Positions 45,955-59,249 of a DNA stretch of 64,000 nt are shown here, in pieces. The DNA lies in assembly GCA_020091685.1 (NCBI GenBank), contig CM034601.1:11952472-12016471 (forward strand), written 5' to 3'. Each line of letters opens with the position of its first letter. The first letter of the stretch is position 1. The stretch comes from Lutjanus erythropterus. Its lineage: Eukaryota > Chordata > Actinopteri > Lutjaniformes > Lutjanidae. The notes beneath the pieces are model-generated. The model ran no database searches. It was not told the origin of the DNA and worked only from the letters and a program-made list of their open reading frames with translations. Both the position numbers and the translations under genes were made by a program.

Positions 45955-46200
45955 TCCTGAGAGCCTCCTTGCTGGTTGGAGAGATGTAACCTCGGCCAAT
46001 GATGGACTTATTTTAAAAATATATTACGCCTAGCAAATTGAAATGCTACTTACATTTAAATTAAAGCGTTATTAATGTTGCACCAGAGCTGCCTTGGTTG
46101 CCGTCCGCCATTGTCTGTTATGTTGAGGCCGTTGTTGTCATCATTTTTTTACTAAAGACTAGTGTCCAGTGTTTGCATTTCACTTAATATTGGTTTCATA
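45955..46200 (+). repeat. Interspersed repeat, copy 1 (second copy 63313-63560)
   Basis: Shared words in the same order include CTTGCTGGTTGGAGAGATGT, TTAAAGCGTTATT, CAGAGCTGCCTT, CATTGTC and TGTCATCA. Neither copy is open over its length. The family was not identified. Confidence 0.65.
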
Positions 46201-48523
46201 CTGAGGTTAAGGACACACTGAAAATTTTCAAATACTTTTTTAGCGCACTAAATTTCGTGTCGGTGTGGAATTTCAGATGCAGCGCTACACTTCTTTCAAG
46301 GTCATATTTGTGTTTAAAGCTACACAAAACCAGTGTTTTTTAAGACACGTGTATGTGTGGCCAGATACTGTATCAACTATAAAAAAGATAACTTGACTTT
46401 TTGGCTTTATCATTCCAGTGAAATTCAGAGGTTGGAATTTCCTATTGAAGTCTTCATCTTCTGACTTTTGAGCTTTCAGGTGCGATGAAAACGTGGCTGA
46501 CCCTGACAGACTGATGTTTCTTTGACAAGTGTACACACAGTTGAACTCTCAGCAGTACAGCCTCCTTGCATATATAAATGAAATAGATGAGGGGAAGAAA
46601 CAAGATATGAGGCACACTTTTATGCTGTGTATCTAAATAATTATTCCATAATAACATTGGCAACATGTTTTGGCATAAATTTACATGCAGAACGGGATAT
46701 TAAGTATTATTTTAATTAAATAGAGGCAAATATTGCTTTTTTATTGATGGTTAAGCATTTACAAAGGGCACTTATATGGGTGCCTTCATTGTTGTGTGAT
46801 GTCAGATAACTGCCTCTACATGAAGTTGGGGTTGATGGATTCACCCCTGCTTTACAAGTAGGAACTCCAACTTTGGGTGGCGTTCGAGCAGGAGCTTGGA
46901 AATGTTTAAGTTCTTAGTTGTCTGGAACGCAGCATCAGAGGTAATGTTAAAAAGTGGGAAAGCAGTAAGTACAGCAAAAAGTTCAGACTACTGACAGCAA
47001 ACATGCATTCACCTTTAATCTTCATTTTATCAGTTTGTGCCAATGGTCACAACTAAAAATGGTTTGCTTACTGTGTGAAAGCTCACAAATATAAGCAGGA
47101 GTCATTCTGTGGCATTTCATGAGGTAAAAAAATATTAAGTAAAATTTTCAAATCAATTCTAAAATCCACTGGTAATGTGAAAATGCTCCCTTCTTTACTC
47201 TGCTCAGGAATCTGGCTGCATCACTCTGTACGAGCTGAAGGCAAGAAAAGGCTTCACACCTTCAGGTAGCCTCGAGCTCCATTCACTCTGCTAGAAACCG
47301 CCTGTTGAGATCCACTGCTGTTTAAAATGCTGCATGCTAAGCCTGACTGTGTAACACAGCCCTAAGGCTTCAAAGCTTACAGAAAGCTGCTCCTCTGGCC
47401 CCAGCCTTTGATAACGCTCTGCCACAAGGTCAGTGAGCTGCCTTCCAGGGCATGAGGAGAGATCAGAAACACTTAATCATGCCAACTTCAATGAAAGCAG
47501 ATGCGTTTTGGTTGTACTGGTGGAGAACCAGATACAACTGAGAGATTCACACGACACACTGACATGTCAGTGCAAGACATATTTAAAAAATCATGGAGGA
47601 AAGATTCACTAAAAACAGATTCAACCAGGCTTGTCCTACTAAAATCTGAAATTTGCAAGGAAAACTACAATAGAAGAACCAAACATAGCACCCTGTACAA
47701 ATATAGCAATTTTTTTTTCCTTAATATTTGATTGAGACTTTGTTCTAACTATGGCTCTTATTCACAATATTCAAAAACCAAGTAATTAACAGTTTAATGC
47801 ACTTTGGCACAGCTACAATCCCAAAACAAAACTCCAACAATTTAAGCTCAACTGTCCACTTACCAGCTTCGGGAGATTTCAACCGCGTCTCACTATGTTC
47901 AGCAGCAAATGGAGCTGGCTCAGCTGTGATGAAACCTGATTATTGGTGGTTATATTTCAGGGAGAGATGGTAAACTTTGTCTCTGTCTGCTGTTGGGTGT
48001 GAACGGCCTCTTTGATCTTTCTCCAGCTGCCCTGCCGCTCCTGTTGAATGACTGTAACTCCTTGTTCTGTGCTGTGGCCGGTTTTGGTCTAGTGGATGCA
48101 GACAGCTGATGTTGTCTGTTTCAGGTGTTCGTTCAGTCTTAACCGTCCAGTCTTATCTTCCATTCAGGTAGCGTCCTCTCTTTAGTGTGTAACAGCAGAG
48201 CTCTTACAGGGAAACGCCATTGATTTTACACATCAAAGTCTGTTTACAAGTCCATGAGAGTACAACTGCAAATGTGGAAAAAAGTGGAAAATCTGATAAA
48301 TTGCCTCAAGTGATGTCACTTGAGTCTACAAGTTTTAAAAATACATTTTAATAATCTGCAGAAGTGGAGCTTATCAGACCTCTGTAACCCACTCCTCACC
48401 TCTGCCACGACTTCGGGCTGTATTAGCTGCTACTGTCATTACACACTTGAATCTCCACCTGAACTGTCAACAGTGGAGATGCATCATGGGTAATTTTGAA
48501 CTAAAAGAAGAATGCATGGAATA

Positions 48524-48976
48524 GGACTGGGCAGTATATCAATGATATATTGATATCATCATATGAGACAAGATATTGTTTTAACTTTTGGGTGTTGTTA
48601 TGGTGTGATATGATGTTGAGTGTTGTCTTTTCCTGGTTTTAAAAAGTAAAGTGATGTGATTTTCTGAACTTACCAGACTGTTCTAGCTGTTCTATTTGCC
48701 TTTACCCACTAGGTCATTATATCTACATCACTGATTATTCAAAAATGCCATTATGTTTATTGTGAAAGCACCAAAAGTCATCTCTACAATATTGTCGCAA
48801 TGTCAATATCGAGGTATCTGGCCTGAAATATATTAGGAGATCATTGTTTGTTTATGCTATTTGAGACTTTGCTGTACGTCATTTTGGAGAAAATGTGCAT
48901 ATTAAGATGTATATTTTATACCACAGCCTGGCCTAAAAATATCAAGATGTTATTTATAAGCCACATTGCCCAGGCC
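48524..48976 (+). mobile_element. Complete GGACTGGGCAGTATATC-type element
   Basis: It starts GGACTGGGCAGTATATCAAT and ends ACATTGCCCAGGCC, an inverted pair. The interior has TGATATATTGATATCATCAT, GTTGTCTTTTCCTGG, ACTTACCAGACTGTTCTAGC and AATATCGAGGTATCTGG, as in a widespread fish non-autonomous transposon. There is no transposase. Confidence 0.75.
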
Positions 48977-50394
48977 AAGTATGGAATCAGAGAGGTGATA
49001 CCTCTGGTTCTGCTGCACCAGTTTTGATGAGAGAGATTACAGGCGGTTAAGGTTCAAAATTGAAGGCACTTGTCTGTGTGAGTGGGTTTCCTGTACACTG
49101 AGAGAGCTGTGTGGCAGCATGCAGCCGCCTGGAGAAAACTTCTTCGTGCGGCTGCTCCGAGCTTGAAAATCTCTTTACTTTTAGAAAAGGTGCTGGTGTC
49201 CACGTTGTCACTCCTTTTCATGCAACCAGTCATATAGTAGCTGGTGACTTGTCTCCCTGGCAACCAAGTAAAAAGGAGGAGAAGCTTGTTCTGTCTGTGT
49301 CTGTCTATATGATGGAAACTCTTGTAAGGAGGCAGAAAAGATTATTTGTGGGTGCAAGACACCTTGCTCATGTCAATCACAACGTGCTGACAACTTCTTA
49401 CTGTAGTTGATGCTGGACAGTTTTTTTTTGGAAAGCGAGATAATCAAACACGGTTTTAATGAGCATTTAAATTTGAAATGTTCATTCTGATCTTATCATG
49501 GTCAAACCAGTAATCATTTGATCCCGAACCCACACGCAGCAACTTTTCTCCAACTCCAAGCGTTTCATCCCACCACAAAAACACCATATGGACATATGAA
49601 CCTAAGCTCTCCTTTATGTTTATTTGGACAGAATGTATTTGGACTGATGTGTAAAGCCACACATTGGTCTCTCTGCCGACTATTTTCTTTGGTTTGGTCA
49701 CACTGTGCATGATGCACAAATGAAGCTCATAATTGGTCATCGGTGGAAGTGCGTTATAAACCACAGTGGAGCTTTTTTTCTTCAACTCTTTGGGAGACAA
49801 AGCATCTGCTGACTGACTCCGTCTTCTTGTCAGCTTTTTATTTTTAGAGTCAGAGTGATTTTTCCATGACATTTCCCACCTGGCTGCTGCAGCCCAGTGG
49901 CCGGTCTTTCCAGGCAGAGTGACAGGCTAGGCCACGCAGCCTTTTATCCCAGCTAAGTGGCATTGTAGGCCAGCTTCAATTGTGCACCTCAATGGCTGCT
50001 GTTTAGACTGCTCAATAGTAGCAACAATGACACTCCTGAGTGACTTCAGCTTGTTACTCACCTCCTATCACTCTGCTTCTAACCTCTTTTTATCTTCCCT
50101 GAACTCTTTTTTTTTTGTTCGTGTTTTTGTCCTGACTCTTTCCTCTTTCTACCTGCTTCACTTCTTTCAAACATCCACCAAAACACACAACCTTTAGTTT
50201 GATGCCTTTCATTTTGTCTCTTTTGCACTATTTCTTCTTTCTTTTCTCACTGCTTCTGCAGGGTATTGTGCACGCGTGTGTGCACGAGTGAGTGAGTGAT
50301 CAACAGCTTGTCTGCAGCTAATCCGGACCAATCAGCCTATTTTTTACGCCGAATGAACTCTGTGATCCACAATTTTCTAAAAACCTTGAAAAAG

Positions 50395-50880
50395 CTTTTG
50401 TTTAATGGGTCCATGCTGATGACAACCATGGCCAGAGGCTTTATGTTTCCATCCCACTCTTGAGAACGTGATATCCCAAGAACATCTTTAGAGAATTCCT
50501 TAAAAGTTGGAACAAATGACCAGTTGGACTCAAGGATGAACTGATAACGTTTTAGTGGTCAAAAGTCAAAGGTCACAGTGACCTCACTAAGCACATTTTT
50601 GGCCACAAGAATTCATACACTAATTATGACAAAATTACACACAAATATCTGACAGGATAAAATGATGAGGTTATGACGTTTTACATCCAAAAAGTCAAAA
50701 GTCAACATACATTTCTGTTAAATCCCATCAAAGTCTTCACTATATTAGTCTGGACAGGATGTGAACTGCATCAGTTTGAAATCTTGATTCAGTTGTGTTG
50801 ACATTGCAGTAGGTGCTTCACCATCTTTTGCCTGGCAGGAAGCTCCACTGCCCAGACTGCACTCTTCTAGTTTTCTTCTA
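50395..50880 (+). repeat. Interspersed repeat, copy 2 (GGTCAAAGGTCA type)
   Basis: It is longer than the copy at 41415. It contains GACTCAAGGATGAACTGATA, GGTCAAAAGTCAAAGGTCAC, AGTGACCTCACTAAGCAC and ACACTAATTATGACAAAATT. Half-site-like AGGTCA words are part of the repeat and should not be read as nuclear receptor sites. Confidence 0.65.
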
Positions 50881-51131
50881 TTTCATCAGCCTCTCTTTTT
50901 GCACCTGCATAAAGTAATATGAATTTTCTTTTTTACTTCCTCCATCTCTATCTATTTCTCTCTCTCTATCACCTCCTCCTCCTCTCCCTCCTTCTCTCTC
51001 TGGATTTCCTCACCATCCCGCTGCCCCTCTGATATGAGCTCTGTTGGATGAAATAAATATGAGGAGGAAGAAGGATAAATATTTATAGCTGCTCCGGCTG
51101 TATAATACTGCGTGTCAGTGTGTTCTTGCGC

Positions 51132-51153
51132 TGTGTGTGTGTGTGTGTGTGTG
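51132..51153. repeat. (GT)11 microsatellite
   Basis: A short pure GT tract. Confidence 0.85.
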
Positions 51154-51611
51154 CATACATACATGTAAAGGTGTGTGTGCGGGGTGTATGTTTTCAGACC
51201 CTTGGCCAGTGCAGGTGCCAAGGCTGCTGCAGGGATAAATAATTCACTGGAAGTTAAACCTTAAATTCACATCACTTTGATAAGACAATACGAGCGCCAT
51301 GACGGCGCGCACACAAACGCACGTAGACGCACACACACACCACCTGGCACTGAGCATATGTGCCCTCAGACATGTTGAGATAAATGCATGAAAGCGCACA
51401 CCCCTGTGCATACACACGTTTGACACAGATATCATGTTATACAGTAATCATGCATGAAAACACACACTTGTGCAAACATGTATGTACATGAAATTGAAGG
51501 CACACATTGGAACACACACTGATAAGCTCACATGCAGCCTTAACACACAAAGGTAGGTGACAACACAAACGTATACAAGCCTAGTATTTTTTATTTTTTT
51601 TTTAAGTTTCT

Positions 51612-51924
51612 CTTAAAGGAGAAATTTGTAATATATTTACTATAATTGACAGTTATAAACAGCTGATCAACTTACAGTGTAGGACTCATAATCACTTGCT
51701 AAAGTCAGATTACAATGTTCCACTCGTCTTGTGTTCCTGCAGTCTGACTGAGCTTCCTGAAGTCTGGAGAGGACGGGGCAGAGGAAAGCAACTCACTTAA
51801 ACCATAGACTGTGTATTAAATAGGATTTCAACCTATTTAGTATATTGTTTATGCTACAACTTGCTGTTTGGACTGCAGTACTCATTTCTGGACATGCAAT
51901 TGTTATATATCGCTTCTTTGAAAG
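51612..51924 (+). mobile_element. MITE-like element, copy 2
   Basis: The left end TTAAAGGAGAAATTTGTAAT is mirrored by ATTGTTATATATCGCTTCTTTGAA at the right. The interior is shared with 7915-8180 (ACAGCTGATCAACTTACAGT, GTATTAAATAGGATTTCAA). It is the better preserved of the two copies. Confidence 0.75.
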
Positions 51925-54154
51925 TATGGTGATTCTTTTTTTTTTTTTATGAATCCGGAATATATTTTTTGATTATTGGCTCAATTTTGTTAATATATAA
52001 ATAACTAGTGTTTGGTCCATTAACTCAGTGCGAACACATGATGGGAAATGCTAGTAACACACTAAAATTGGCATTGTGATCACAGAAAAATGATCTCAAC
52101 AAACTCATCTGTTTTACTTTGTATGCGTAACATAAAACACCATGTGTGCTCATACTTTTAGGCATATATACATATATATTAATCTGGGTTCAACACTCCA
52201 TACTGAGTCCCTACAGCAACCTCAAACGGTCAAACTCAAACTCAAAGTCCCTAATGGGTTTAAAAATACAGCCAGGGCCTTTATTAGTCTTGGCCTGACT
52301 TGTTATTTTATTTATTATTCTTATGGCACTAGCTCGCTGAGCTGGAACAGCTAAATGTAGCCATTTACTTAAAAAAGTAAATTATTAACTACTTTTGTAT
52401 GCAGTATAGCAGTGATGCTGCTGAAATAAAACTCAAAGACTGACTGACATGTGATTTGCGTTGTGTTTGGAAACATCAGTCATTATACACAGTCTCTAGA
52501 AGTGTAATGATTAAATCTTTTCACGTGGTCTAGTGTTTAAAAAAGCAAACAATAAATCACAATATTGAATCAAACACTTGTAGAATTGTATTATATAGCA
52601 ATAGAAAAAAGTAATGTGATAGTATCGATTTGGGAGATAAGTGTATCGCCCCAGCCGTACTTGTAAAACTTCAGTAACTTAAAAGCTGAGCTCTATTCTG
52701 TATATTACTACAGTATGTGACTGCTGCACGGTTCTGTGTGTGTGTGTCCATACTTGTGTGTGTTTAAGGCCACCATTGAGTCTATTTCTGTCTGCCTGAA
52801 TGTGTGTGTATTTTCGTGCTCCGGCGAGTCAACCATCCCTGCTCCACACACTCCTACAGGCTCACTAGCTGAGCTACACACAGATAGGGGCGCGTCAATA
52901 AGTAATGAGAGCGATATGAGGGCCCCCCAGTTGACCCAGGCCTTTAATATTTTACAGTAGGGTCTCTCAGACAGCAGCGGCAGACACAGTGCCGCAACTC
53001 AACCGTAAAATCTCGCTGCGCAGGACTTGACGGCAAACGCCTCCCTCCAAGGTCCAATTTAATTCCATCCTCTGAGAGCCTGTCAATGCAGTCAACTCAA
53101 ACAGCACTTTGTAGAAGTTTTTTTGAATCCTATATGTGTAAGATTAAATGCTACTGCACAAGATTATGTGGAATTCTAAGCCTTTATGGAAATAGGACTA
53201 GTTTTTGAGCTTCGGGTTCTAATTTGACTTGAGTAACAAATTGTATGCATGTGAACGGTCTTGATGAGTTTTGTAGCGTATTAGCATTTTGCATCCTGGC
53301 CTCTTGTGGTGTCTGCGGTCAAGAACTTGGATATCTGTCTGTTGCTGCACTGGTTGGTCAGTTACTCTTTTTGTTTGACTTTTTTGCTGAGCATGAATTC
53401 TTTTTTTCAGGAACACCCTGTTTCACACTCACACCACTTCCTACATGACAGCAGTGCAAAAAAACGAACATCAGACTGTTAACTTTATTTTTCAGTGATG
53501 TTAGGACATCACTGCCTGCGTCACAGGACTCAGTGGCGAGTCGCTTGTTTGTAAATCCGCGCGCCCTGCTTTTATTTCTGCAAACTTTTGCATACTTCTA
53601 ACCTATTTTCATTGGTCAAATGAGAGGCTAATTTACAAGGTTGAGAAGTGGCACATCTTATATGACCCACAGCACTCTTTTTATAGGAATATTATTAAAA
53701 AGTACAAGGTTTGGAAAGAAAGCAGAATTGAAAGGAGAATTATTGGAAAAATAATGGCATGCAGACATTCAAGTGTAGAACTGTTACATAATTTGTTAAA
53801 ATTAAATATTGAAAGTGGTGTAATTAAGCCAAAATAACCTACATGTAAGGTTTCAAATCTAAAATTTGAAATCAAATCAACATAAAGTCATGGTCAAATC
53901 TCACTTTTGTAAAATTTGGGCCGGTTTTGTCAAACAGCAGCAACATTACCTGCTGCAGCTCAGTGAAATGTGCAAAATTCAAAGCAGACCTTGCAGTATT
54001 ACTTTCAGGTCTTCCGTGACTTGTTCAACCAAGCGAGTACTTGCTCAAGTACAGTATGAGCTAAGTGTATCAGAAATTTTGTTTTTCTATTGAGATATAT
54101 AGAGGCTCTTGTCTTTTGCCAGGTTACCATTAAATAAACCATAAATAAAATAAA

Positions 54155-54353
54155 AGCTATTGCATGTCCGTCCTGGGAGAGGGATCTCTCCTCTGTGGCT
54201 CTTCCTGAGTTTTTTGAGTTTTCTTTTTACCTGACTTGAGGGTCTAAAGGCAGAGGGTGTCATACACTGCACACAGTGTAAATACCCCTGATGCAAATTG
54301 TGATTTGTAATTTTGGGCTACAGAAATAAAAATTTGGCTTAACTTGATTTGAT
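54155..54353 (+). mobile_element. 3' tail of a fish non-LTR retrotransposon (L2/Maui-like)
   Basis: CGTCCTGGGAGAGGGATCTC, TGGCTCTTCCTGAG, TTGAGGGTCTAAAGGCAGAG and TTGTGATTTGTAATTTTGGG, ending in a short TTGATTTGATG tail, match the 3' end of an abundant fish LINE as I remember it. It is 5'-truncated with no ORF. The clade name is a judgement. Confidence 0.6.
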
Positions 54354-54627
54354 GTGACAAGTAAAGCAGCTAAATAAAAGCCGCAAGGACAGAAGACAAA
54401 TACCGACAAACCAAGAGTGGTTACAGTACCAGTCTGATAATAAAAAAAGAAGTAGCCAGTAGGGTCCTCGCAGCATCAACATGTCTTGTCTCCAGTTTAC
54501 CTGGCTCTTTTGGATGTTTTGCTGGAAACCGCTCTAAGGGTGAATATTTATTAATTGGCTGCGCACAGTCCATCACAAACTCTCACACTTCTCTGTGTCT
54601 CTCTCGCTTATAGAGTGGATTTTCATA

Positions 54628-54639
54628 ATGCATAATTAA
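54628..54639 (+). promoter_or_regulatory. POU/homeodomain-like motif ATGCATAATTAA (candidate)
   Basis: It resembles the POU4 (BRN3) recognition sequence GCATAATTAAT and lies in a patch (54540-54670) without repeat features. Confidence 0.25.
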
Positions 54640-56539
54640 GAGGGCGTTCTGGAGCGTACAACCCTTCGTCTTCAAATCCAAATATGTTGTTAACCACAGA
54701 GACCGCAGCTGAACAGAAAGGAAATTTTGCAGAAGTTTCGGTGCCGCTGCTCAACTCAGCAGTCGGCCAATCAGGTTTAGTTCTGATTACGTTGGCTTAC
54801 AGTCAGAGAAAGCAAGATTTCCACTGGAGAAAATGAATCCAAAAGTGTTTCAAGAATGTACCTGCCAGACGTATTGATTTATTTATCTAAGTTTTACAGC
54901 TATTTTACTCTTGGCCCGTGTGTGTGTGTTTGTCCTCTGTATGGTACACAAAGACACCTCTGCCCACACAAAGCTTGTAGTGAAAGGAACACTTCCAGTG
55001 AGGACAGCCAGTGTGAAACAGGCAAGGAACAGAATTTATTAGATTTGGACGTAAAATCTGTTTCCATTTGGCTATTTTTATTGTTTTCTTAAGTAAAACA
55101 TCTAATAATAGTCTAATACTTAATTTGTTTCAGCCATGGACTCGACCACAGAAAACCAAAGGCAGGCTGTGATTTTTTTTTCTACACATCAAAACCAAGA
55201 TGCTATAAACAAATTTCTCTCAATAAGAGGCACAAATTTATTGTTTACCATTATGTATACTCTGTTCCAGTTTAAATATTAAAGACCTAAATTACATCTG
55301 CGACATACTTCAGTGATGTTATCACGGCTGCTTCAGGCACTTTTTAATGGTTTTGTGGGCAGTTTTACGACCTGCAGTGTAAACAGTCTCCTGACCAGGC
55401 ACTTATTGCAGACAGGTGTTTATTTGCTGGAACATGAAGTTCTTTAAAGCTGCGTAGGCAAGCTTTTAGAAGACACTTTATGGTATTTATATTAAGAGTG
55501 TTTTTCTCTGGGTGTCACTGCAGTTAGCTGAGGATGACAGATTAGGATCACAGTGTGCAACAGACCAGATTGTTAGTTTCACTAGTGTTTTTTTTTTTCA
55601 GTTTGTACAGACGGATAAAATAATACGTGGTGCTTTCCAGTGCCCTAGTTTTGCGTGTTTGATTTTTTTTCCCATGTCCTCATTTGTGTGTTTTAATGTA
55701 GATGAAAGCGAGCAGTAGGACCGGTCCGCCTTCCAGGCAGTCTGATAGTGACCTCCAGCGACTCAGCAATAACTGAAATTACACCAATAAATGGAAAAAA
55801 AAACAAACATCTGAAACAAACGAAAGTCTGGTTGTTGCTCCGTGCTGCAGTTTGTGTCATGAATTCGCTTTGGTGAACACCAGCAGTACAAAAGTTGTTG
55901 CCGTGTTGCATCTCAGTGAGCTCTTACCAAACTGATTGCAAACTACCAGCCTTGACATTTTGTTTGGTTCAGTCCTTGTGTCATAGTACCACCACAGACC
56001 TGGATAAAACCTGGAGTTACTGTTAGTTTTCTGTTCATCTCTGATCAGCAATCACCCAGTCTGGCAAGTCCCAGCAGTATATCACCAACCATAAAATGAG
56101 TGGGTTTTAACTTTAACTGGGTTCTGTGTTGCTGTAACACAATCAGGCGGTGTATCTCAAAGATTATCAGGTTCTTGCTCAACTAGATTTCTTTAAAAAG
56201 AAACAGATTTAAATTGTCCAGACAGTGTCCTTGCTCTGCTATTGAGAAATATTAAGGTTTGTCAGTGAGGTATGTGTCAATATAATTCGTAATGTCAACA
56301 AGCCAGTTATTAAAATCTTTGTTACAGTTTTAACATTACGAAATAGTCTTGGGATAGTCTTGTTTTTTGTGAGTTAATGTGAGGCTGCATGAGGTGCTTA
56401 TCCTTAGTCAGTGTGTTACCTACACTTGATGCTCAGTATAATCTAAGTAATGTACTGCTGCGAACAGGGTCAGCAACAAAGTGTACTTTAGCCACTTAAA
56501 AAAATCAATATCAGTTTAAGTGTACTCTATATTTAGGAT

Positions 56540-57163
56540 ATTTTCAACACAGCCTTTTCTAACGGGAAACTGGTGTTATATAAGCCAAATATCACTCACT
56601 CCAAAGCCACCAGACTCCTTTTGAAAAACAGTAATTCTACCGTGCAGAACACGGGAGCTGCTCGTCCACCACGGCCTCGATCGCTTGGTTTGTTTGTCTT
56701 ATTGTGAGACTTCTGTGAATCCAAACTAACCCTTTAAAACACCAAAGTCACACAGTAACACAAACAAACTAACCGATCAAGGCAGCTGTAGTCAAACACC
56801 TCCTGTGTTCTCTGAGGTAAAGTGACTGTTTTTGCTAAAGGAGTCTGGTGGCTTTGGACAGAGTGATATTAGGTTTGTATAACTGCAGTTTCCTGTCTGA
56901 AAAAGTTGTCTGACAGCATTGAAAAGGGGTGAAAATGTTCTGAATGTAGTGTACACTTACACTAATGTTGATTTGTTTTTGTAGGTGGCTAAAGTTTGCT
57001 GCTGAGCCTACCAACAGCAGCACGTTGCTAAGCTTTCTACACCAGTATTTCTGTTGCGTCCGCAAACTAGGAGCATCTGATCGTCATCTACCGTAGATAA
57101 TACACTGACTATGGACATGTACCTCATACAAACCCACTTCAGATGGTCTGAACCATCCCTTTA
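56540..57163. mobile_element. Palindrome-containing MITE
   Basis: The right end reads GAACCATCCCTTTAAC. Inside, 56588-56632 and 56821-56867 are inverted copies (CACTCACTCCAAAGCCACCA against TGGTGGCTTTGGACAGAGTG), and a second inner pair (CGATCGCTTGGTTTGTTTGT against AACAAACTAACCGATCAAGG) continues the fold. The downstream part (ACTAATGTTGATTTGTTTTT, CACGTTGCTAAGCTTTCTAC) belongs to the same common fish element. The left boundary is approximate. Confidence 0.65.
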
Positions 57164-59249
57164 ACGTCACATCCCGGTACAACTGTGTTCCTGTTTAAAA
57201 ACAAATCAAGACTTTCTCAAATCATCAACAAAAATTTCACTTAATACCAGTAATTGTAGCTCAAACATTCTCAAACACACAGAGAGGAACTTTAGGTGTG
57301 TTATTGGTGTGAAGAGCATTTTAATCTGGTTTTATGAGGGCAGAGATGATGCTGAAAGATGCAGTAAATATCAATACTGACGCAAGCAGATTGGTTTTGT
57401 TATGATCACCTGCTTAACTTGCTTTTATGGTCAGCGCGGACAAAACTATCTGCCTGCATACGGTATCCAGCGTGCTCCGTTTCAGCAGGGAAGCTTGTCC
57501 TCAGTCTGTAAATCCAGAGCACGATAAATTGAAACTAATTGGAAGGTTTCAAAGATTACAGTCAGCGGGGCCCACCCTGTTAGCGCCAAAAATCCATCAC
57601 TTCTCTAACTGAGTTTCAGCGTAAAGCTCTGAACACAATTTCGCCGACGTTCCCACATGCTATAATTTTGTCCCAGCAAGCCTCTCAAACCATTATGGAA
57701 TAAAGCTTCCCCGCTGAGCACCCTGTAGCATCTGCAAACACATTCCTCAGACCTCCACTTACCCCTGGCTAGCCGGGCAATAAAACATAGCCAATTAGGC
57801 TTTACTCCTTGCTGTGTGAAGCCCTTCTCCCGCTGCTGAGTGTGATTTCGGTCTGAATTACTTCCTCCCTGACTTCCCCTCCTGAGAAGAGGTGGATGGA
57901 GGGGAACTTCTCTGTCTTACCTGCCAAATAGTGTGAAACTTCTCAGGTGACAGCGTCTGTTGTATCCAGTATTAGACATTGTTGAAATGTCACTTCTATT
58001 CTTCATTTCTTGACAGTGTAAGAGACTATCTGTCCTACCAGTGTTTGAATATGTAGTGTCCTCTGTGTGCATTCACAAATAGTCTGTTTAATATGACTTT
58101 AATCACTAATGCTCAGAAAAGGTGAGAACATGTGCAAATATTTGTTTAAGGCAAAGTGTGTGTCATAATAACATTTTAAATTAAATATTGTCGTGCTGTA
58201 GAGATTTTACTAACTTATCAAAACATCTTTTTATGGTACAGATTACATCATAATCATGAAAATGTTTTTTTTAATTAGAATGAGAACAATAATGTAACAA
58301 TTATAATTTCCTCTAATATCGCAAATCATATCAGTCAAAATAATAAAAGTTAGATATTTTTTTGTAATCATTTAGTCATGCAGCATACTGCATGCTACGT
58401 ACAAATCCGTGCACTACTATTATAGTAGGCAGTTTTGAATACAGCCACAGTCCATATTACTCATTTTGAGAAGAATTTCCCAATTGGTGTTAAAATATTT
58501 CCTGTCTTGTGCCGTAAAGCAGTTGAGCATATTTCCGTCCAAATCTGACCTGGTAATAACACAAAAAACACGCAGTAATTGTTGCTGGCCGGTAGTAGAG
58601 GACTATATTTATGTGGTGCAGTACTAGGGATTCCTTAAGGCACAGTGACAAGGAGGACTAGAAATTTCCAAAAGCTCAGATCAGTCTCTTCTTTAATCCT
58701 GTCAGGGCTTATGCATGCTGCATGCAAGACAGGCGATCCATGCTGTCTGGATACATTGTCAAGTGAGATTTTGGAGACAATTTAATCCCTCCCCAAATCC
58801 TGTTTTGTTTGCTGACATGAAACAGTTTGTCCAATAAAACCTCAATCCAATGGAGACGAGGGCTTTGGAGTAATAAGGTTTTCATAACCGGGATTTGATC
58901 TTTACATATTTGCTATTAGACATAGTGTGTACACGCTTTCCTCTCATTTTAATTAAACTGTGTGAGTGTGAGTGTGTGTGTGTTGTCTGCCTGTTTGTTG
59001 CCTTCTTTATTTTCTCTCCTTTCCTCTTCATCTCTCCATGGACTGGAACCTGGAGAAGGGGCGAGGGGTTGGGGGGGTAGGAGAACCGTAGAGGATCTGT
59101 TGGAGGAGCTGAAATATAGAACAGGAGGGTGAGCAGCTTGTTGAAGGAGTGCAAGGAGCAGGAAGGAGGAGGAGGAGGAGAACGGATGGATGTAGACTGA
59201 GGAAGAGGAGAAAAAATAACAAATAATGCACATGAAAATAGAAAAGATG

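Noticed and set aside
49456-49872. 138-codon minus-strand frame with a Lys/Arg-rich start
   Set aside because: Not called as a gene because I recognise no homologue; kept only as a low-interest finding.
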